From Gnetum montanum (taxonomy: Eukaryota > Streptophyta > Gnetopsida > Gnetales > Gnetaceae), in the NCBI GenBank assembly GCA_015680685.1, contig MNCI01002813.1, positions 1,138,048 to 1,198,047 on the forward strand: a stretch of DNA of 60,000 nt. Reading direction: 5' to 3'. The notes beneath the pieces were generated by a model that was not told the origin of the DNA, searched no databases, and was given only the letters and a program-made list of their open reading frames with translations. Below, one piece after another: positions 1-10,953 of the stretch. Positions within the stretch are counted from its first letter, which is position 1; each line of letters starts with the position of its first letter. The position numbers and the translations under genes are program-made.

Positions 1-1620
1 GTATCTTCTAAATTTTTTCCTTCCTATGATTCACATATTCTTACATCCCCTTTTACTATTGTCAAATCTCTATTATATTCTTCTACTAATTCTCTTTTCC
101 TTAACTCTTCTTCCTATTTTTTTCATTTGGTCTATGAGCCTTTGGATCTAATGAGTCATCATTTCGAATAATCTACCTGGGGCATATACCCTAAGGATTT
201 CTCTTCTTTTGTTATTTAGCTCTTCAATGATATGTCATAGTTGTTTCCTTTGAGAAAATTGGTGGCCCAACACCTATGTAGTAAGGAATAGTACTTATCC
301 TTTACTACATCAAGGAATTCATGTGCCCCCTATTTCCATTCTTGGATTTTTTTCTCAAATTTAATGCTATAAAATAAGTTTGATATTTGTCATTGAAGAG
401 TTCTAGCATGGTACTTTATCTTCAAATTAATTTTGATTCTAAGCATCTATACCAACTCTCTGCCTTCTTTATCAATGTTCAAGGAAACACCTTAAATTTA
501 TGCCAGTCATTTTCTATCTTTTGTAGGGCACAGACATCATGGAAGACTTAGAGATGGTGTTGTGAATCTACATTATATCTACCTTCAAATTTTGGAATAT
601 TATTCATGCCTAGTCTCTTGATGCGATTATCCTTTACATTCCTAGTAGGAATGTACATAGCTTCCCTAATGTTGATCATGTTACGAGTGGCCAAAATGGA
701 TTTTTCATAGTCTTCAAGTTCATAAGCTCTATTGTAGTAATGACTCCTTTGATGATCATGATGCTTTCTCACCTTATTTCTTATTCTTTCTACCCTTTCA
801 TCATGGTTATCTACCTCCTTATCAAGATGTCTTCTTCTACATGCATGTCTCTCATGGTCTTTCCTTGTTCCTCCATCATGATCCCTTAGTCTTCATTCTC
901 TCTTACAAGAATTTGTAGATGAATGTGAGGAAGAAGATGAAGGAGTTTGAGAACAATGTTAACAATTTTTCCTTCTATGACTTCTTGACTCATCTCTTTT
1001 TGATTCATTTAAGGTCTTAGGCCTTCAATTCCTCCTAAGTCTGGAGTCCTCCTTATTCCATCCTAAGGTTTTTGCAAGAGCTAAATGCAATTTTATATAA
1101 ATGAGATCTTTAATAAAAATTATTGGTGTGTTTGGGAATGAGAACCATGAGTTTGATACAATTTCTCAATTTAGAATACATCATCTTCCTTTTCTTCCAA
1201 GAAAACTATTTGAGCTACCTTCTTTCCTTTGTCATGTTCATACCTTACCTTCATGATGGCATCTTTCCTTGCCTAAGCCTCTATTGGTTGGTATGGCCTA
1301 GTTATATTTTTAGTGATTTGATAGCTTTCTTGTACAGAACTAAGGTTTGACCTCATAAGGGCTTCTTGAAGCATTGATGGTGCTAAATGTTCTGGTGGCA
1401 AGACAATGTTGCCCTATAGATCTCTCTATCTAAGTTGTTCATCCTAGTGAAAAATAAATGTAAAATCAAGATAAAAATGGTTAGTATGAGCATATGAAAT
1501 CCTAGTTTGCATTGGTACACTCCATTCTTATTCATTATAATCCTTATAATGACTTTCATTAAAATTAATAGCATGTGGATATTTTTCTTTGCTTGTAGAA
1601 GCCATTTTTAATTATTTTGA
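1..1620 (-). pseudogene. gag relic of gag-only LTR family A, minus strand
   Basis: Read on the minus strand, this is a broken retrotransposon gag, the nucleocapsid/capsid precursor of an LTR element. The clearest block is at 548-772, ending in M-N-N-I-P-K-F-E-G, the same motif that opens the gag core at 7822 and 41740. The homology continues through 1-547, where residues such as W-Y-R-C-L-E and M-L-E-L-F-N-D-K-Y-Q-T-Y match the other two copies. Stops and frame changes interrupt it throughout. The upstream part (about 780-1620) is the basic, low-complexity leader. The element runs off the left edge of the window, so its protease and 3' LTR are not visible. Its primer site and 5' LTR lie just to the right. 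Confidence 0.8.
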
Positions 1621-1728
1621 TGCTTACATGTGTATATTTAATAAATTCTTCTAAGTATGAGAGATGTACTTTGTGATGCTTTATACAAAAAATTTTGTAA
1701 AATCAACTAACTAGTAAACATTGCCACA

Positions 1729-1746
1729 CCCCTGGCAACAACAACA
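1729..1746 (-). other. decayed primer-binding site
   Basis: On the minus strand this reads TTGTTGTTGTTGCCAGGG. It sits one base inside the LTR end, exactly where the other family A elements carry TGGCACTGTTGCCGGGGA (40640) and TGGCATCATTGCTAGGGA (7119). The intact form matches the 3' end of plant tRNA-Asp. The first four bases here have drifted. Confidence 0.6.
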
Positions 1747-1747
1747 A

Positions 1748-2610
1748 TGATGAGTAGTTGGGTATTCCAACACTCAACCATACAAGTTACAAGTGTTCAC
1801 ATGCAACTAGATTGTAATCCACAAATGCATAATATAATCTAGTAGTAGTTGATATTCAATTTGTGATCATTTTCTTCTCACTTAGAGTTAGCAAGGTGCA
1901 AATCATAAGGTTTAACTCTTAGTAAGCATATGATGTGCTAATGTTGTTTAGCTTGAAATATGCTAAGTGCCAACATGGTAAAAATGATTATAAATTCTAA
2001 GTGCAATGAAAATATAAAGCTATTTTATCCTATTAGTCATAATCATATGTTCCTTATTTCCATACATGTCTTGGACTAATGAAATTGTTATTAGGATTAC
2101 CAAGTAACTTCACTACTAAGCGAATCAAGTAAAGTCACTACTAGGTTACCAAATAGTTACACTTTACACTCAAAACCAATCGTACTTATTCTACCTTACT
2201 AATAGACCTTGGAAAAGTAAAGTACTTAGTCAAAGTAAATGACTTACTAAATGTAAACAACATGGAAAAGTAAAACTATGCTAAGTGAATTGCTGAAATG
2301 TTGAAAAATAATCTTGATCTTTATTATCATTCATGAAATATATCCATGAATAATCTACTTGAATAAAGATTCTGTATAATTGTAATTCACCACATTGTGG
2401 GCATTCACTTGAACTCTAACTTACAAAAATAAACAATAGGAATTTTACAAGAATTTCACTATGTATGGGTAAAAAGTTATTCCTTCGATGCAATGGTGGG
2501 CTGGGGTTTATAGGTATGACTATGGTCCCCTATACCACATCTATGATGACGTATGTAGAGCTACCATATTGTAACTACAATATCCTAGCCTCCATATAAA
2601 AGGTTTTATG
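1748..2610 (-). repeat. 5' LTR of the minus-strand family A element
   Basis: It starts TGATGAGTAG and continues into the CTCAACCATACAA block, which is the reverse complement of the conserved family A LTR end seen at 10165, 32736, 40638 and 46927. Further conserved blocks (GGATTACCAAG, CTACTAGGTTACCAA, GAATAAAGATTC) also occur in the LTR at 32736-33622. The right edge is a guess. The element leaves the window on the left, so no target-site duplication can be checked. Confidence 0.75.
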
Positions 2611-4199
2611 AATAGCTTAACTAGTAAAAGTTCAAGTATGCTCTAAAGTTAAGGTACCATCATTAGTTTCTTAACTTAATTCAACAACATTTACAAATAA
2701 TCACAATAATGCACTACAAGTTGCAACTCCTTATGAAGTATAAGGGAATCAAAGTCTTCACTTTGTGATATTTAGAAATAATAATGATGAAGAGATGAAT
2801 AAAGAACAACAAGGAGAAGATAAAGAGATAATGTGTGAGTAGAGAACTTAAGGAGAACCATCATGAAGAAGAAGCAGAAAAAGAATCAGAGAGTTCATAA
2901 TATATATTAAGCATTGTGAGCCAACTCATGAAAGGAAGAACATTATGAACAAATTCACAACAAATGGAAAGAAGTAACTGTAAGTAACTAATCTTATGAA
3001 ATAACAACAATCATAATTCATAATGCAAGAATCCTTCCATCTATTTCAAATGGAACCTTGAGAAGATGAAGTAACCATTAGTATAAGGAAGCAAGGACAT
3101 GAACCTAGTCCAAGTAAAAAAGTTTGTAATACATTGAGTTACAAAGAACACTTGTAAGTATATTATAACCTTACAATACAGAAGTAGATACAAACCAAAA
3201 AAGATGCATTGCGAGAAAAACCAACATTACCAAAACATATGAAGTGCTTATATTTTTAACAAGGAAAAACCTAGAGATACAACAACCCCAAAGATGAAGA
3301 TTATGAATTAGCACTAAGCGATGGAATCAATATAATGTAATTCTATTCATCATAAGAGGATTCATAAGTAGCTCAATTAGTAAAACTTATAATGCTTACA
3401 ACTATTGAGAATTACAAAGAGTAATTATCATTACAAAGAGAGTTGGGATCTTACATTTTAACAATACCAATGTGCATATCTATTATGAAAAGTGAATCTT
3501 TCTAGAAAAGATCTTAAGACAATAATGTTGTGTTAAGAATGCAATGGAATTCTAACAATAAGCTTCTTATAATTGTCAGTTTTAATTATACTTGAGAATC
3601 ATTTAGTTTTGCTTAAATTTTACCAAAGTTTCAAATTGATTGCACATCTTAGTAATATTAATAAGAATATTTTCAATTTCAATGGATTTTATATAGAATA
3701 GGTTTATACCTCTATATAGTTCAATAAAAAATTAGATAAAGACTAGTGCAAAGGAAATCCAACCAAGTTCAACTTATTTCTTTATCCATTTCAATACCCC
3801 GAAGCACACACCACTCTTGTTTTCAATTTTTTCCTTAGATCATACAAATTTGCTCAAAGTGCAAAATCAAGAATATACAAAATTAAGTGCATTATTACTA
3901 TAATAATGCATACTTCAAATTTATCAAGTTATAATTTTGCAGACCAAAAAGAGCGTTACCTAGGTACAAACTACAGTCTCATCAAGTGCTTGATTAAACT
4001 AATGGACAACCTTTCTTAAATATGAAAAGATTGTTGGAAAAATCTATTATCCTTTATTTTTCCAAAATAAAAAAATTAGTATAATGGAAATGGAAACTTG
4101 AAAAGAGGGTAAAATGAAATTGGCATTTGTTTTAACTAAATTAGTGTTTGTTTGAAATAAATTGGTATTAGAGCATGTTCCAAAATAATTTCTTAGATA
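2611..4199. other. AT-rich stretch without a recognisable gene
   Basis: No open frame above noise. The sequence is AT-rich with purine-rich runs (about 2780-3100 and 3240-3340), and nothing in it matches the element families elsewhere in the window. Confidence 0.5.
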
Positions 4200-4708
4200 T
4201 GAATTTCAAGTGAAAATGCAAAATTCTTATGATATTCTGATTTTAGAAATATATTTGCTTCCTCTTGAAGTTGAAGTCCTTTATCAATCCATTACATATA
4301 CTCAAATGTTAACTCACTTGGAGAAAGTCAATTATGTTAAGATGATGATGAATGCTACAAAAGAAAATGGATGGTTACATCAAGTAAAATAATAGCTTTA
4401 GTTATGGAATATTATGATGGAGGATCTTCCTTCAAACAAAGGGCTCTTCCAAAAGATTGTAAAGGAAAATCTTGGCTAAACTTTGGTTGAAAACATCAGG
4501 GAAGAAGCATTTTTATTTCCATTCTATTAAAGATGGTTTATTATCTAGCACTTAAAATGTATTTGTTCTTAGCTATTTCTAATCCTTTAAGAAATCAAAT
4601 TATTAGAGCAACAATAATCTCTTATCATCTCTTTGTTAAGCTAAGTCCTTAGATTAATTATCCAAAGAAGAGCATATTTGCAAATTGTGCAAACAAAGAA
4701 TTAAGGGT
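4200..4708 (+). pseudogene. LINE relic A, 3' end of the reverse transcriptase ORF
   Basis: The frame at 4210-4392 (…L-P-L-E-V-E-V-L-Y-Q-S-I…N-G-W-L-H-Q) is clearly related to 15002-15196 (…L-T-L-E-S-L-K-A-L-Y-Q-F-I…N-G-W-F-H-Q), which follows a recognisable LINE reverse transcriptase. At about 4667-4705 the frame reads E-E-H-I-C-K-L-C-K-Q, a cysteine pair like that near the C-terminus of many plant LINE ORF2 proteins. An LTR insertion at 4709 interrupts it, and a short continuation (D-E-E-H-I) appears at about 5705-5760. It is heavily mutated and not functional. Confidence 0.6.
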
Positions 4709-5701
4709 TGATGAAGCATTATTTTGTCAAGTATATTTGTTAGCTACAATATTGCAAATGCTATATCGCAGATGCTACATCATATCTACATCAACACATG
4801 TCACTTGGATACTACATCACAAATGCTACATTTCATCTACTATATCATTGATGCTATATCATAGTTATGTCAACAAATCCCCATCAATGTGCCCCCATCG
4901 ATGCAACTTGAGATAAGTCAACACATATGCATCAATGAAGTCTCCATAATTGCCTATAAATATGTGAGCATCTATTACATACTTAGCACTAATGTAGCCA
5001 AAGTCTTGTAGTTTTCTTCTATAATCTTAGCAAATAGGCAATGAGTGCTTACAATGTAGATTTGAGTCAATTGTATGGCATCTTGTTTGAGTGGCATTGT
5101 ACCTAAACACATTCCATGACCAATAATAAGATAGATATTGATTCATATTCATTGTAGTACTTTGACTTAGAATAGATTTACTTTCATTGTAATTTACTTT
5201 TTATGTACTTAATTAATATTTACATTTTTATGTACATTAATCAATCAGTGGAATGAGCATGATTAGTTTTGAGCATAAACACATATTTGCTTGGTAATCC
5301 CAGTAGCATTATTGCTTCATTCACCTAATAGCATAACACTTGGTAATTCTAGTAATGGATACATGAGTTCTGAACATGTACAACAAGCTAAGAATTTACA
5401 CTCATCACCCTTAGGCTAGCTTAGGATTTATCTTCTTATTATTAACTAGATTAAATAATTAAATTTCATGTTGTTATCTAGTTTAATTCAACGTGCTAAC
5501 AACATCAATAATCATATGCCTCACTTTGGACTAAACCATATGTGATAGAGTTACCACTAGTCCAAATAGGAAGATAGTGGCCTATGATCAAAACTTAACA
5601 ATCTAGATACTACACTAGTTCTATCCATGAAATTTAATTGAATTACACGTGAATGCTTGTGATTCATATGGTTGGATGTAGGGGACATCTACCACTCATC
5701 A
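4709..5701 (+). repeat. solo-type family A LTR, long U3
   Basis: It begins TGATGAAGC and ends ACTCATCA, as the other family A LTRs do. Downstream of a TATAAATA box (4955-4962) it aligns base for base with the LTRs at 6300-7117 and 12940-13758 (blocks CTTGTAGTTTT, GGCAATGAGTGCTT, CATTCCATGA, GGTAATCC). It is about 175 bp longer than those because of a U3 expansion. No gag or second LTR accompanies it. The bases outside (AGGGT left, ATGAT right) do not form a target-site duplication, so it may have arisen by inter-element recombination or the duplication has mutated. Confidence 0.8.
4745..4875 (+). repeat. U3 array of GATGCTACATCA-type repeats
   Basis: At least five degenerate copies of a 10-12 bp unit (GCTATATCGCAGATGCTACAT and variants) lie in the U3 part of the LTR. 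They occupy the place where other family A LTRs have GATATC repeats. Confidence 0.55.
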
Positions 5702-5764
5702 ATGATGAAGAACATATCTTTTGATTTTGACCATCTTGGACTCACATTGGAATAAATTAATAAT

Positions 5765-5945
5765 GAGAAGTTAACGTAGTGGTAAAACTCTTGATTTAGA
5801 AGCTTCAAGTCATGGGTTTAACTCTAGTGGGCAATATTGAGATATAAACTTCTAATTGGACTATTTATCTTGGGGGTATACCTATATTACAATTATTTCA
5901 TGCGTCTAATTAGATGATGATATATTCAAACATCAAATTATGTAC
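5765..5945 (+). repeat. possible tRNA-derived SINE
   Basis: An A-box-like sequence (TAGTGGTAAAACTC, 5777-5790) is followed 23 bases later by a B-box-like GGGTTTAACTCT (5814-5825), the RNA polymerase III internal promoter layout of tRNA-derived SINEs. The body is short and its ends are uncertain. It is not a tRNA gene, since no cloverleaf stems form around the boxes. Confidence 0.4.
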
Positions 5946-6294
5946 ATTGCCGCTACTAGCTTGGCTCTTACTAAACCATACAAAATGATGCATCAAAGTT
6001 AGTACAACATAGAGGTATCCCAAAGATACTGATATTGCATCAGCGCAACAATTTTTAGACTACTTCATTAGCCACTACAACATAAAGGCACAGTTATATA
6101 AAATAATGGTTTGACAATGATTGTAAATAAGATTACTTGGCAATTAAATTTAATACAGAGAAGCAAAGTAATAATGCACTCAAAAGATATAAAAATTTCA
6201 TGAGTCATGGAACAAATTTATTTGCATGTTTAAAACAAAACCAAGGTAATTTTAAAAATTACTAGGAGGTGAAATTTCTTCAAGTTTTAAATTT
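5946..6294. other. AT-rich sequence, perhaps the 5' remnant of LINE relic B
   Basis: There is no clear reading frame. Because the LTR element 6300-13758 is flanked by a target-site duplication and LINE sequence resumes right after it, this stretch may be upstream LINE sequence. No motif confirms it. Confidence 0.3.
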
Positions 6295-6299
6295 CCCTT
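6295..6299. other. target-site duplication CCCTT (left copy)
   Basis: CCCTT directly precedes the TGATGAATTG start of the 5' LTR. The same five bases follow the 3' LTR at 13759-13763. Confidence 0.85.
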
Positions 6300-7117
6300 T
6301 GATGAATTGTCAAGGTGTCACGTCAATGAGCCCCCGTCAACATAGCTCGATAATAAAGTCTATAAATACATGTGCTTCTACCGTGTATTAGCATTCTTTA
6401 GTCAATAGAGTAGTCGAACTCTTGTAGTTTTATTAGGTAGTCTTAGAGAACCGTTAATGAGTGCTTGCAGTGTGGATCTAAGTCAACTGTATAGCATCTT
6501 ATTTGAGTGGCAATGTACCTTAACACATTCCATGAACAACAATAAGATCGAGATTGATTCTTATTCCTTACATCATTTTGACTTAGATTAAATTTACTTT
6601 CCATGTAATTTATGTTTCATGTACTTAGTTAATATTTACATTTCTATGCATACTAATAAATTAGTAGAATGAGCATGACCAATTTCAAGCGTAAACATGT
6701 ATTTACTTGGTAACCCTAGTAGTCTTATTGTTTGGTATGCCTAGTAGCATAGTACTTGGTAATCCTAGTAGTGGATATGTGGGTTCAAGATGTGTACGAC
6801 AAGCTGGGAATGGACACTCATCACTTGTAGGCTATTTTAGAATTTACTTTCAATTGTTAATTAGTTTAAATAATTTATTTATTCATTATCATTAGGAGTA
6901 GCATAAGGCTGAAACAACATCAAAAATATATGCCTCACTTTGGACTAAACCATATGTGACAAAGCTACCACTAGTCCAAGTGGGAAGATAGTGAACTGTG
7001 ATCAAGACATAATGATCTAGATGCCACAACTAGTCCTATCCATGGAATTCGACTAGATCATGTGTGAACGCTTATGATTCATATGGTTGGGCATAGGGGG
7101 TACCTTGCCACTCATCA
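6300..7117 (+). repeat. 5' LTR of the 6300-13758 element
   Basis: It starts TGATGAATTG and ends CACTCATCA, with a TATAAATA box at 6361-6368. It aligns throughout with the 3' LTR at 12940-13758. Most differences are transitions. Confidence 0.9.
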
Positions 7118-7118
7118 T

Positions 7119-7136
7119 TGGCATCATTGCTAGGGA
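7119..7136 (+). other. primer-binding site, tRNA-Asp type, decayed
   Basis: TGGCATCATTGCTAGGGA lies one base after the LTR end. Against the plant tRNA-Asp primer site TGGCGCCGTTGCCGGGGA it has five mismatches, all C-to-T or G-to-A, the pattern left by deamination of methylated cytosines. Confidence 0.75.
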
Positions 7137-7379
7137 TGGTACTAGTTATCTAGATTAGTTATATCATACATGATCTTTATAAATGCATTGATGATTTATC
7201 TTTTAGAAAATATTAATTTACACACATCATTCACTAACAAAAATGTCTCTTTCATAAGGAAGTGATAATGCATTGTATGGAGAGAACATTCATTAGAGAA
7301 CTAATAAGATATATACCGAAGAAACCTAGAGTGACCAATCTCATGCAAAGGTTTCATACCTTGATTACACTCAAGGACT

Positions 7380-9180
7380 ACATTCACCTAAGGTAAACAA
7401 TCCTGGAGGAGATGAAGTAAGTCTCGGACTAGGGGAGGCCTCAAGGCCTAGGACTTCCTCAAAACCTAAAAATGATAAATCAAAGAATTACGGGAAACAC
7501 CATAGAAGCCATGGCAATCCTCCTAGTTCCTCATCTTCCTCTTCCTCTTCAACATCTTGTTCTAACAAAGATGAATGTAGGTATAGGAACCAAGCTCATT
7601 TTTGGGGTAAAAATAAAAATAGGAACCAAAACCATGGGAAAAATCAAATATGTCAAAATGAACATAGGAAAAATCATCAAAACAAAATGAATAGAAATTT
7701 TCATCACAACATGTCCAATGATGATGAACCTTTGTTGGCCACTAAGAGCCTAATGTAGATCATAGAGGCAATTAAGATATCCCACAAGCATCACAAGGAA
7801 AGTTTCCTACCCAAGTTTGATATGAATAATATTCCTAAATTTACGAGAGGCTATGATTCAGATCCACAACATCATCTACAAGCCTTCCATGATGCATGTG
7901 TCTCATGCAACATTGAAATTGGATGGCAAAAGCTTAAGCTCTTTCCTAGGACACTAATCGATAGAGCCGAAGTATGGTATAGATCATTGAGACTAAATTT
8001 AATCCGATGGTGGTCCACATTTCTAGAACTTTTCAACAAGAGATATCAAACCTATGTGAGGGTGTCCAACCTAAGGAGACAAATCCAAAAATGGAGACAA
8101 GAACAACATGAACCCTTGGACATGGCCTTAGATAGATATTACTCTCTACTGAAGAGATGCCTAGGCCATGGTTTCTTTGAGGAAAAGTGGACTTTCCACA
8201 TCATAAGTGGGCTTCATGATGAAACAAGGGAGACCCTTAGGATGTATGCTCTAGGTCAATTATATGGGCTACAAACCCATCAAATCCAAGAGTTAATTGA
8301 GCATGTGGCAAAAGAAGTAGGAGAGTTGTGTAAATGGGAAAATGTTGAGAAATCTCACTAAGACCTAACTCTTCAAAAGAAGAAGGTCCACATTTATGAC
8401 AAGGAGAAAGAGGTAGCTCTCGATAAGGTGATTATGCAACAAACCTTGTCGATACAAAAGGCTATCAACGAACTTAAAGCAAGGTTAGATAAGGTGTTGG
8501 AATGGATAAATGAGAAAGTTACAACTTTCATGGAAACTTAGAGGATAGAGAAATGCAAAATGAATCAAGTGATCTTAACAAAAGTAGGAAAAAGAACCAA
8601 GAGATAGGTAAGAACACTAATTAGCAAAAAGGAAAAATGGTTGTAGAAGAAGAGGCTATAGACTCAACCACTGAAGAAGATGATGGATGTGACATCTGCC
8701 TATATGACCATCCAAAGGGCTATTGTCCAATCATGTTACATCTACATGAGTATTGGGCTTTTGCATTGAATGCCAAGTTCATACAAAAGCAAATGCCTAG
8801 GAAATTACCTTACTAATAAGGTAATTATAGATAGTCCTACAACTAATTGTACTATCCTAGTGGGACTTCTTATCAGCCTCAAAACTACTATCAATCGCAC
8901 TAGCAAAACCCACAGTCATGGGGGAGGCCATCATCAACCCAACACTACACCTACTATCAACCAGACCTATATAGATATTATGTTCAACAACCTATTTTCC
9001 CAACTAATTCTACTTCCTCTACTTCAAATCGCTACTACCACTCTCTTGAATATCATCGACCTACAACATCTATTGAAGGATCACCACCTCATGCCTCTTA
9101 TCCTCCATCATATCCTCAATATTCTCACACTCACCTCCACCATATGTCACCTCCAACAAAACAAGAAGGTTTAGCGCCAC
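7380..9180 (+). pseudogene. gag pseudogene of family A
   Basis: The capsid core is open at 7822-8361 (179 codons, starting M-N-N-I-P-K-F and containing L-F-N-K-R-Y-Q-T-Y and E-P-L-D-M-A-L-D-R-Y-Y). Upstream, the same frame runs back to about 7450 through an Asn/His/Lys-rich leader broken by a TAG at about 7756. Downstream there is a charged, helix-prone stretch to about 8640, then D-G-C-D-I-C-L-Y-D-H-P-K-G-Y-C near 8690, a cysteine-containing motif matched by G-C-E-I-C-Q-Y-D-D-P-K-G-C-C at about 42598. A Pro/Thr/His-rich tail follows. Several stops and frameshifts make it non-functional. In an active copy the product would package the element RNA. Confidence 0.85.
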
Positions 9181-10159
9181 AACATCAACGAAAGAATGTC
9201 ACTTGTGCTACAAACATACACAAAAATGATAATGCCAGTAGATCTCCACCACAATCTCAAAAATGACCTTTCTTTAAGATGGTTCCCACACATAAGCATA
9301 ATACTTGTGGACCTACTAATTCATTCAAACTAGCACAATGCCAATCAAGTGGAACACCCTTCCTCTTACAACAAATATCCTCCAATCCTATGTAAAGGTC
9401 AACATTTGTTATTCCTCCAAAACCTAATAGAAGCACTGAATCATTATGAAGAGACAGAAAAATCCATGCATAACTAATCATGATAAAGGTTGCAGATGTA
9501 GGCCGAAATTTCAAGATATTAACGTAACCCCTATACCGACACACCATAAAGTTCAGGAGTAAGTGTGTGAGCAAAAACCAATCTACATAGTAGCCACTAA
9601 ACCAAAAGACGCCTAGTGGCTTGAGAATGAGAATATAAAATTATTTCAAGGATGCATGGAGGCAAATGATCTACTTATTAGTTCTAGACTTAAGAAAATG
9701 GATCAAATAGAGGACTTAGACACATATATCTTAACTTTGATTATACACTAGAAAATAATATTAAACACAAACAACTAAGAATTAAAATAGAAAATCAAGA
9801 AGAAGAAGCAAATACATCTCGATCCCCCAAAATGGAAATACCTTCAAGTCCAAAAGAAGATACATCTTTGAATGATCCAAACAAGACTATCACCAATGTT
9901 AGATGTGCTACCACATGATTAATTAAATTTTTAACGATGATAGATGGAAAACCAATGGTGTATAACTAGGGGATTATGTGTTCCATCTCCCAAATGTGTA
10001 GCCATAAGATTAGTCATGAGGGAGGTGCTCCATCTTGGTTCAAGAACTAATAAGTATTTTTCACTTTTTTGTTTTATAATTTTTTATCATTTTCTTATTT
10101 CTTCCAAAATTTTTGATTCTTTATATGTTTTCCATTTCTTAATATTTTTCTTTTCTTTT
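9181..10159. other. non-coding interior of the 6300-13758 element
   Basis: No protease or pol motif can be found here, although the sister element at 39841 has a protease at the equivalent point. A patch at about 9990-10070 resembles the sister's sequence around 44105-44165, so the protease region appears to have been lost or diverged. Confidence 0.55.
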
Positions 10160-10953
10160 CTTTATGATGAGTGGTGAGGTACCCCTACACTCAACCATAC
10201 GAATACGAGCGTAGCATGCTCGATTCGGTCAAACTCCATAGACTAAGTGCCTACACGCCTCATGGAACACTTAAGGTTAATCATTCGTTGTCTTCCCAAA
10301 CTTACTTGTAGTTATCACAGTGTATGGTTAAGTAAGTCTAAGGTATTCGATTTTTATAGTTTTTGTATTTTATCTCCTATGCTAATAGTGTAAAGGGTGA
10401 AGAGACTAATTAACTAACTAACTAAGCATTACGTAACCTAGCATCAGCATCCGCTCCCACTTACCGTTCACACCCTGAACCGATGCAACCTTGGTTACCA
10501 AACGCTAGTCATTGTTGGGATCACCAAGCGTAACGCATGTGCTCGAAGTGGTTGTACTAAGGCACTTAACTAGGAGAGAAGGATTGAGAGAGATTTAATA
10601 ACTAATAAAGCATTTAAATAACAAATAATAAATAATAGTAAATGAAGTCCTAATTAGCCTATTCCATGCACTGCAAGGTTTATCCAAGAAGTTCGTCTTT
10701 ATTGCCGTACACAAACTTGTGTTCAGGTACAATGTCTGCTTGAATAAAGATCCATTCACTTTGGAGTTCCTACTGCAGGCACATGGAAATTAATCTATCT
10801 CTGGAGAGGTAAAATTGCCAGAGTTTCACTACGATCTAGGCCTAGATTAGAAACAAGGAAGAGCCGCCTCTTATTTATAGACTTGGCGGTGCACCGCGAT
10901 ATTGTGACCCATGCGATATCATGGCCCATGCGATATCGCGTCCCATCACTTTA
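10160..10953 (-). mobile_element. solo LTR of family A with CTTTA duplications
   Basis: The LTR occupies 10165-10948 on the minus strand (784 bp). In plus orientation it begins TGATGAGTGG and ends GCGTCCCATCA. CTTTA lies directly outside both ends (10160-10164 and 10949-10953), showing insertion of a full element followed by LTR-LTR recombination. It is much closer to the LTRs at 39841-40638 and 46087-46927 than to those of the host element 6300-13758. A TATA box (TATTTATA on plus) is at 10872-10879, and GATATC repeats fill 10895-10940. Confidence 0.93.

Noticed and set aside
1123-1574. Two short hydrophobic frames (plus and minus)
   Set aside because: They lie in the gag leader of the minus-strand element and overlap; no independent support.
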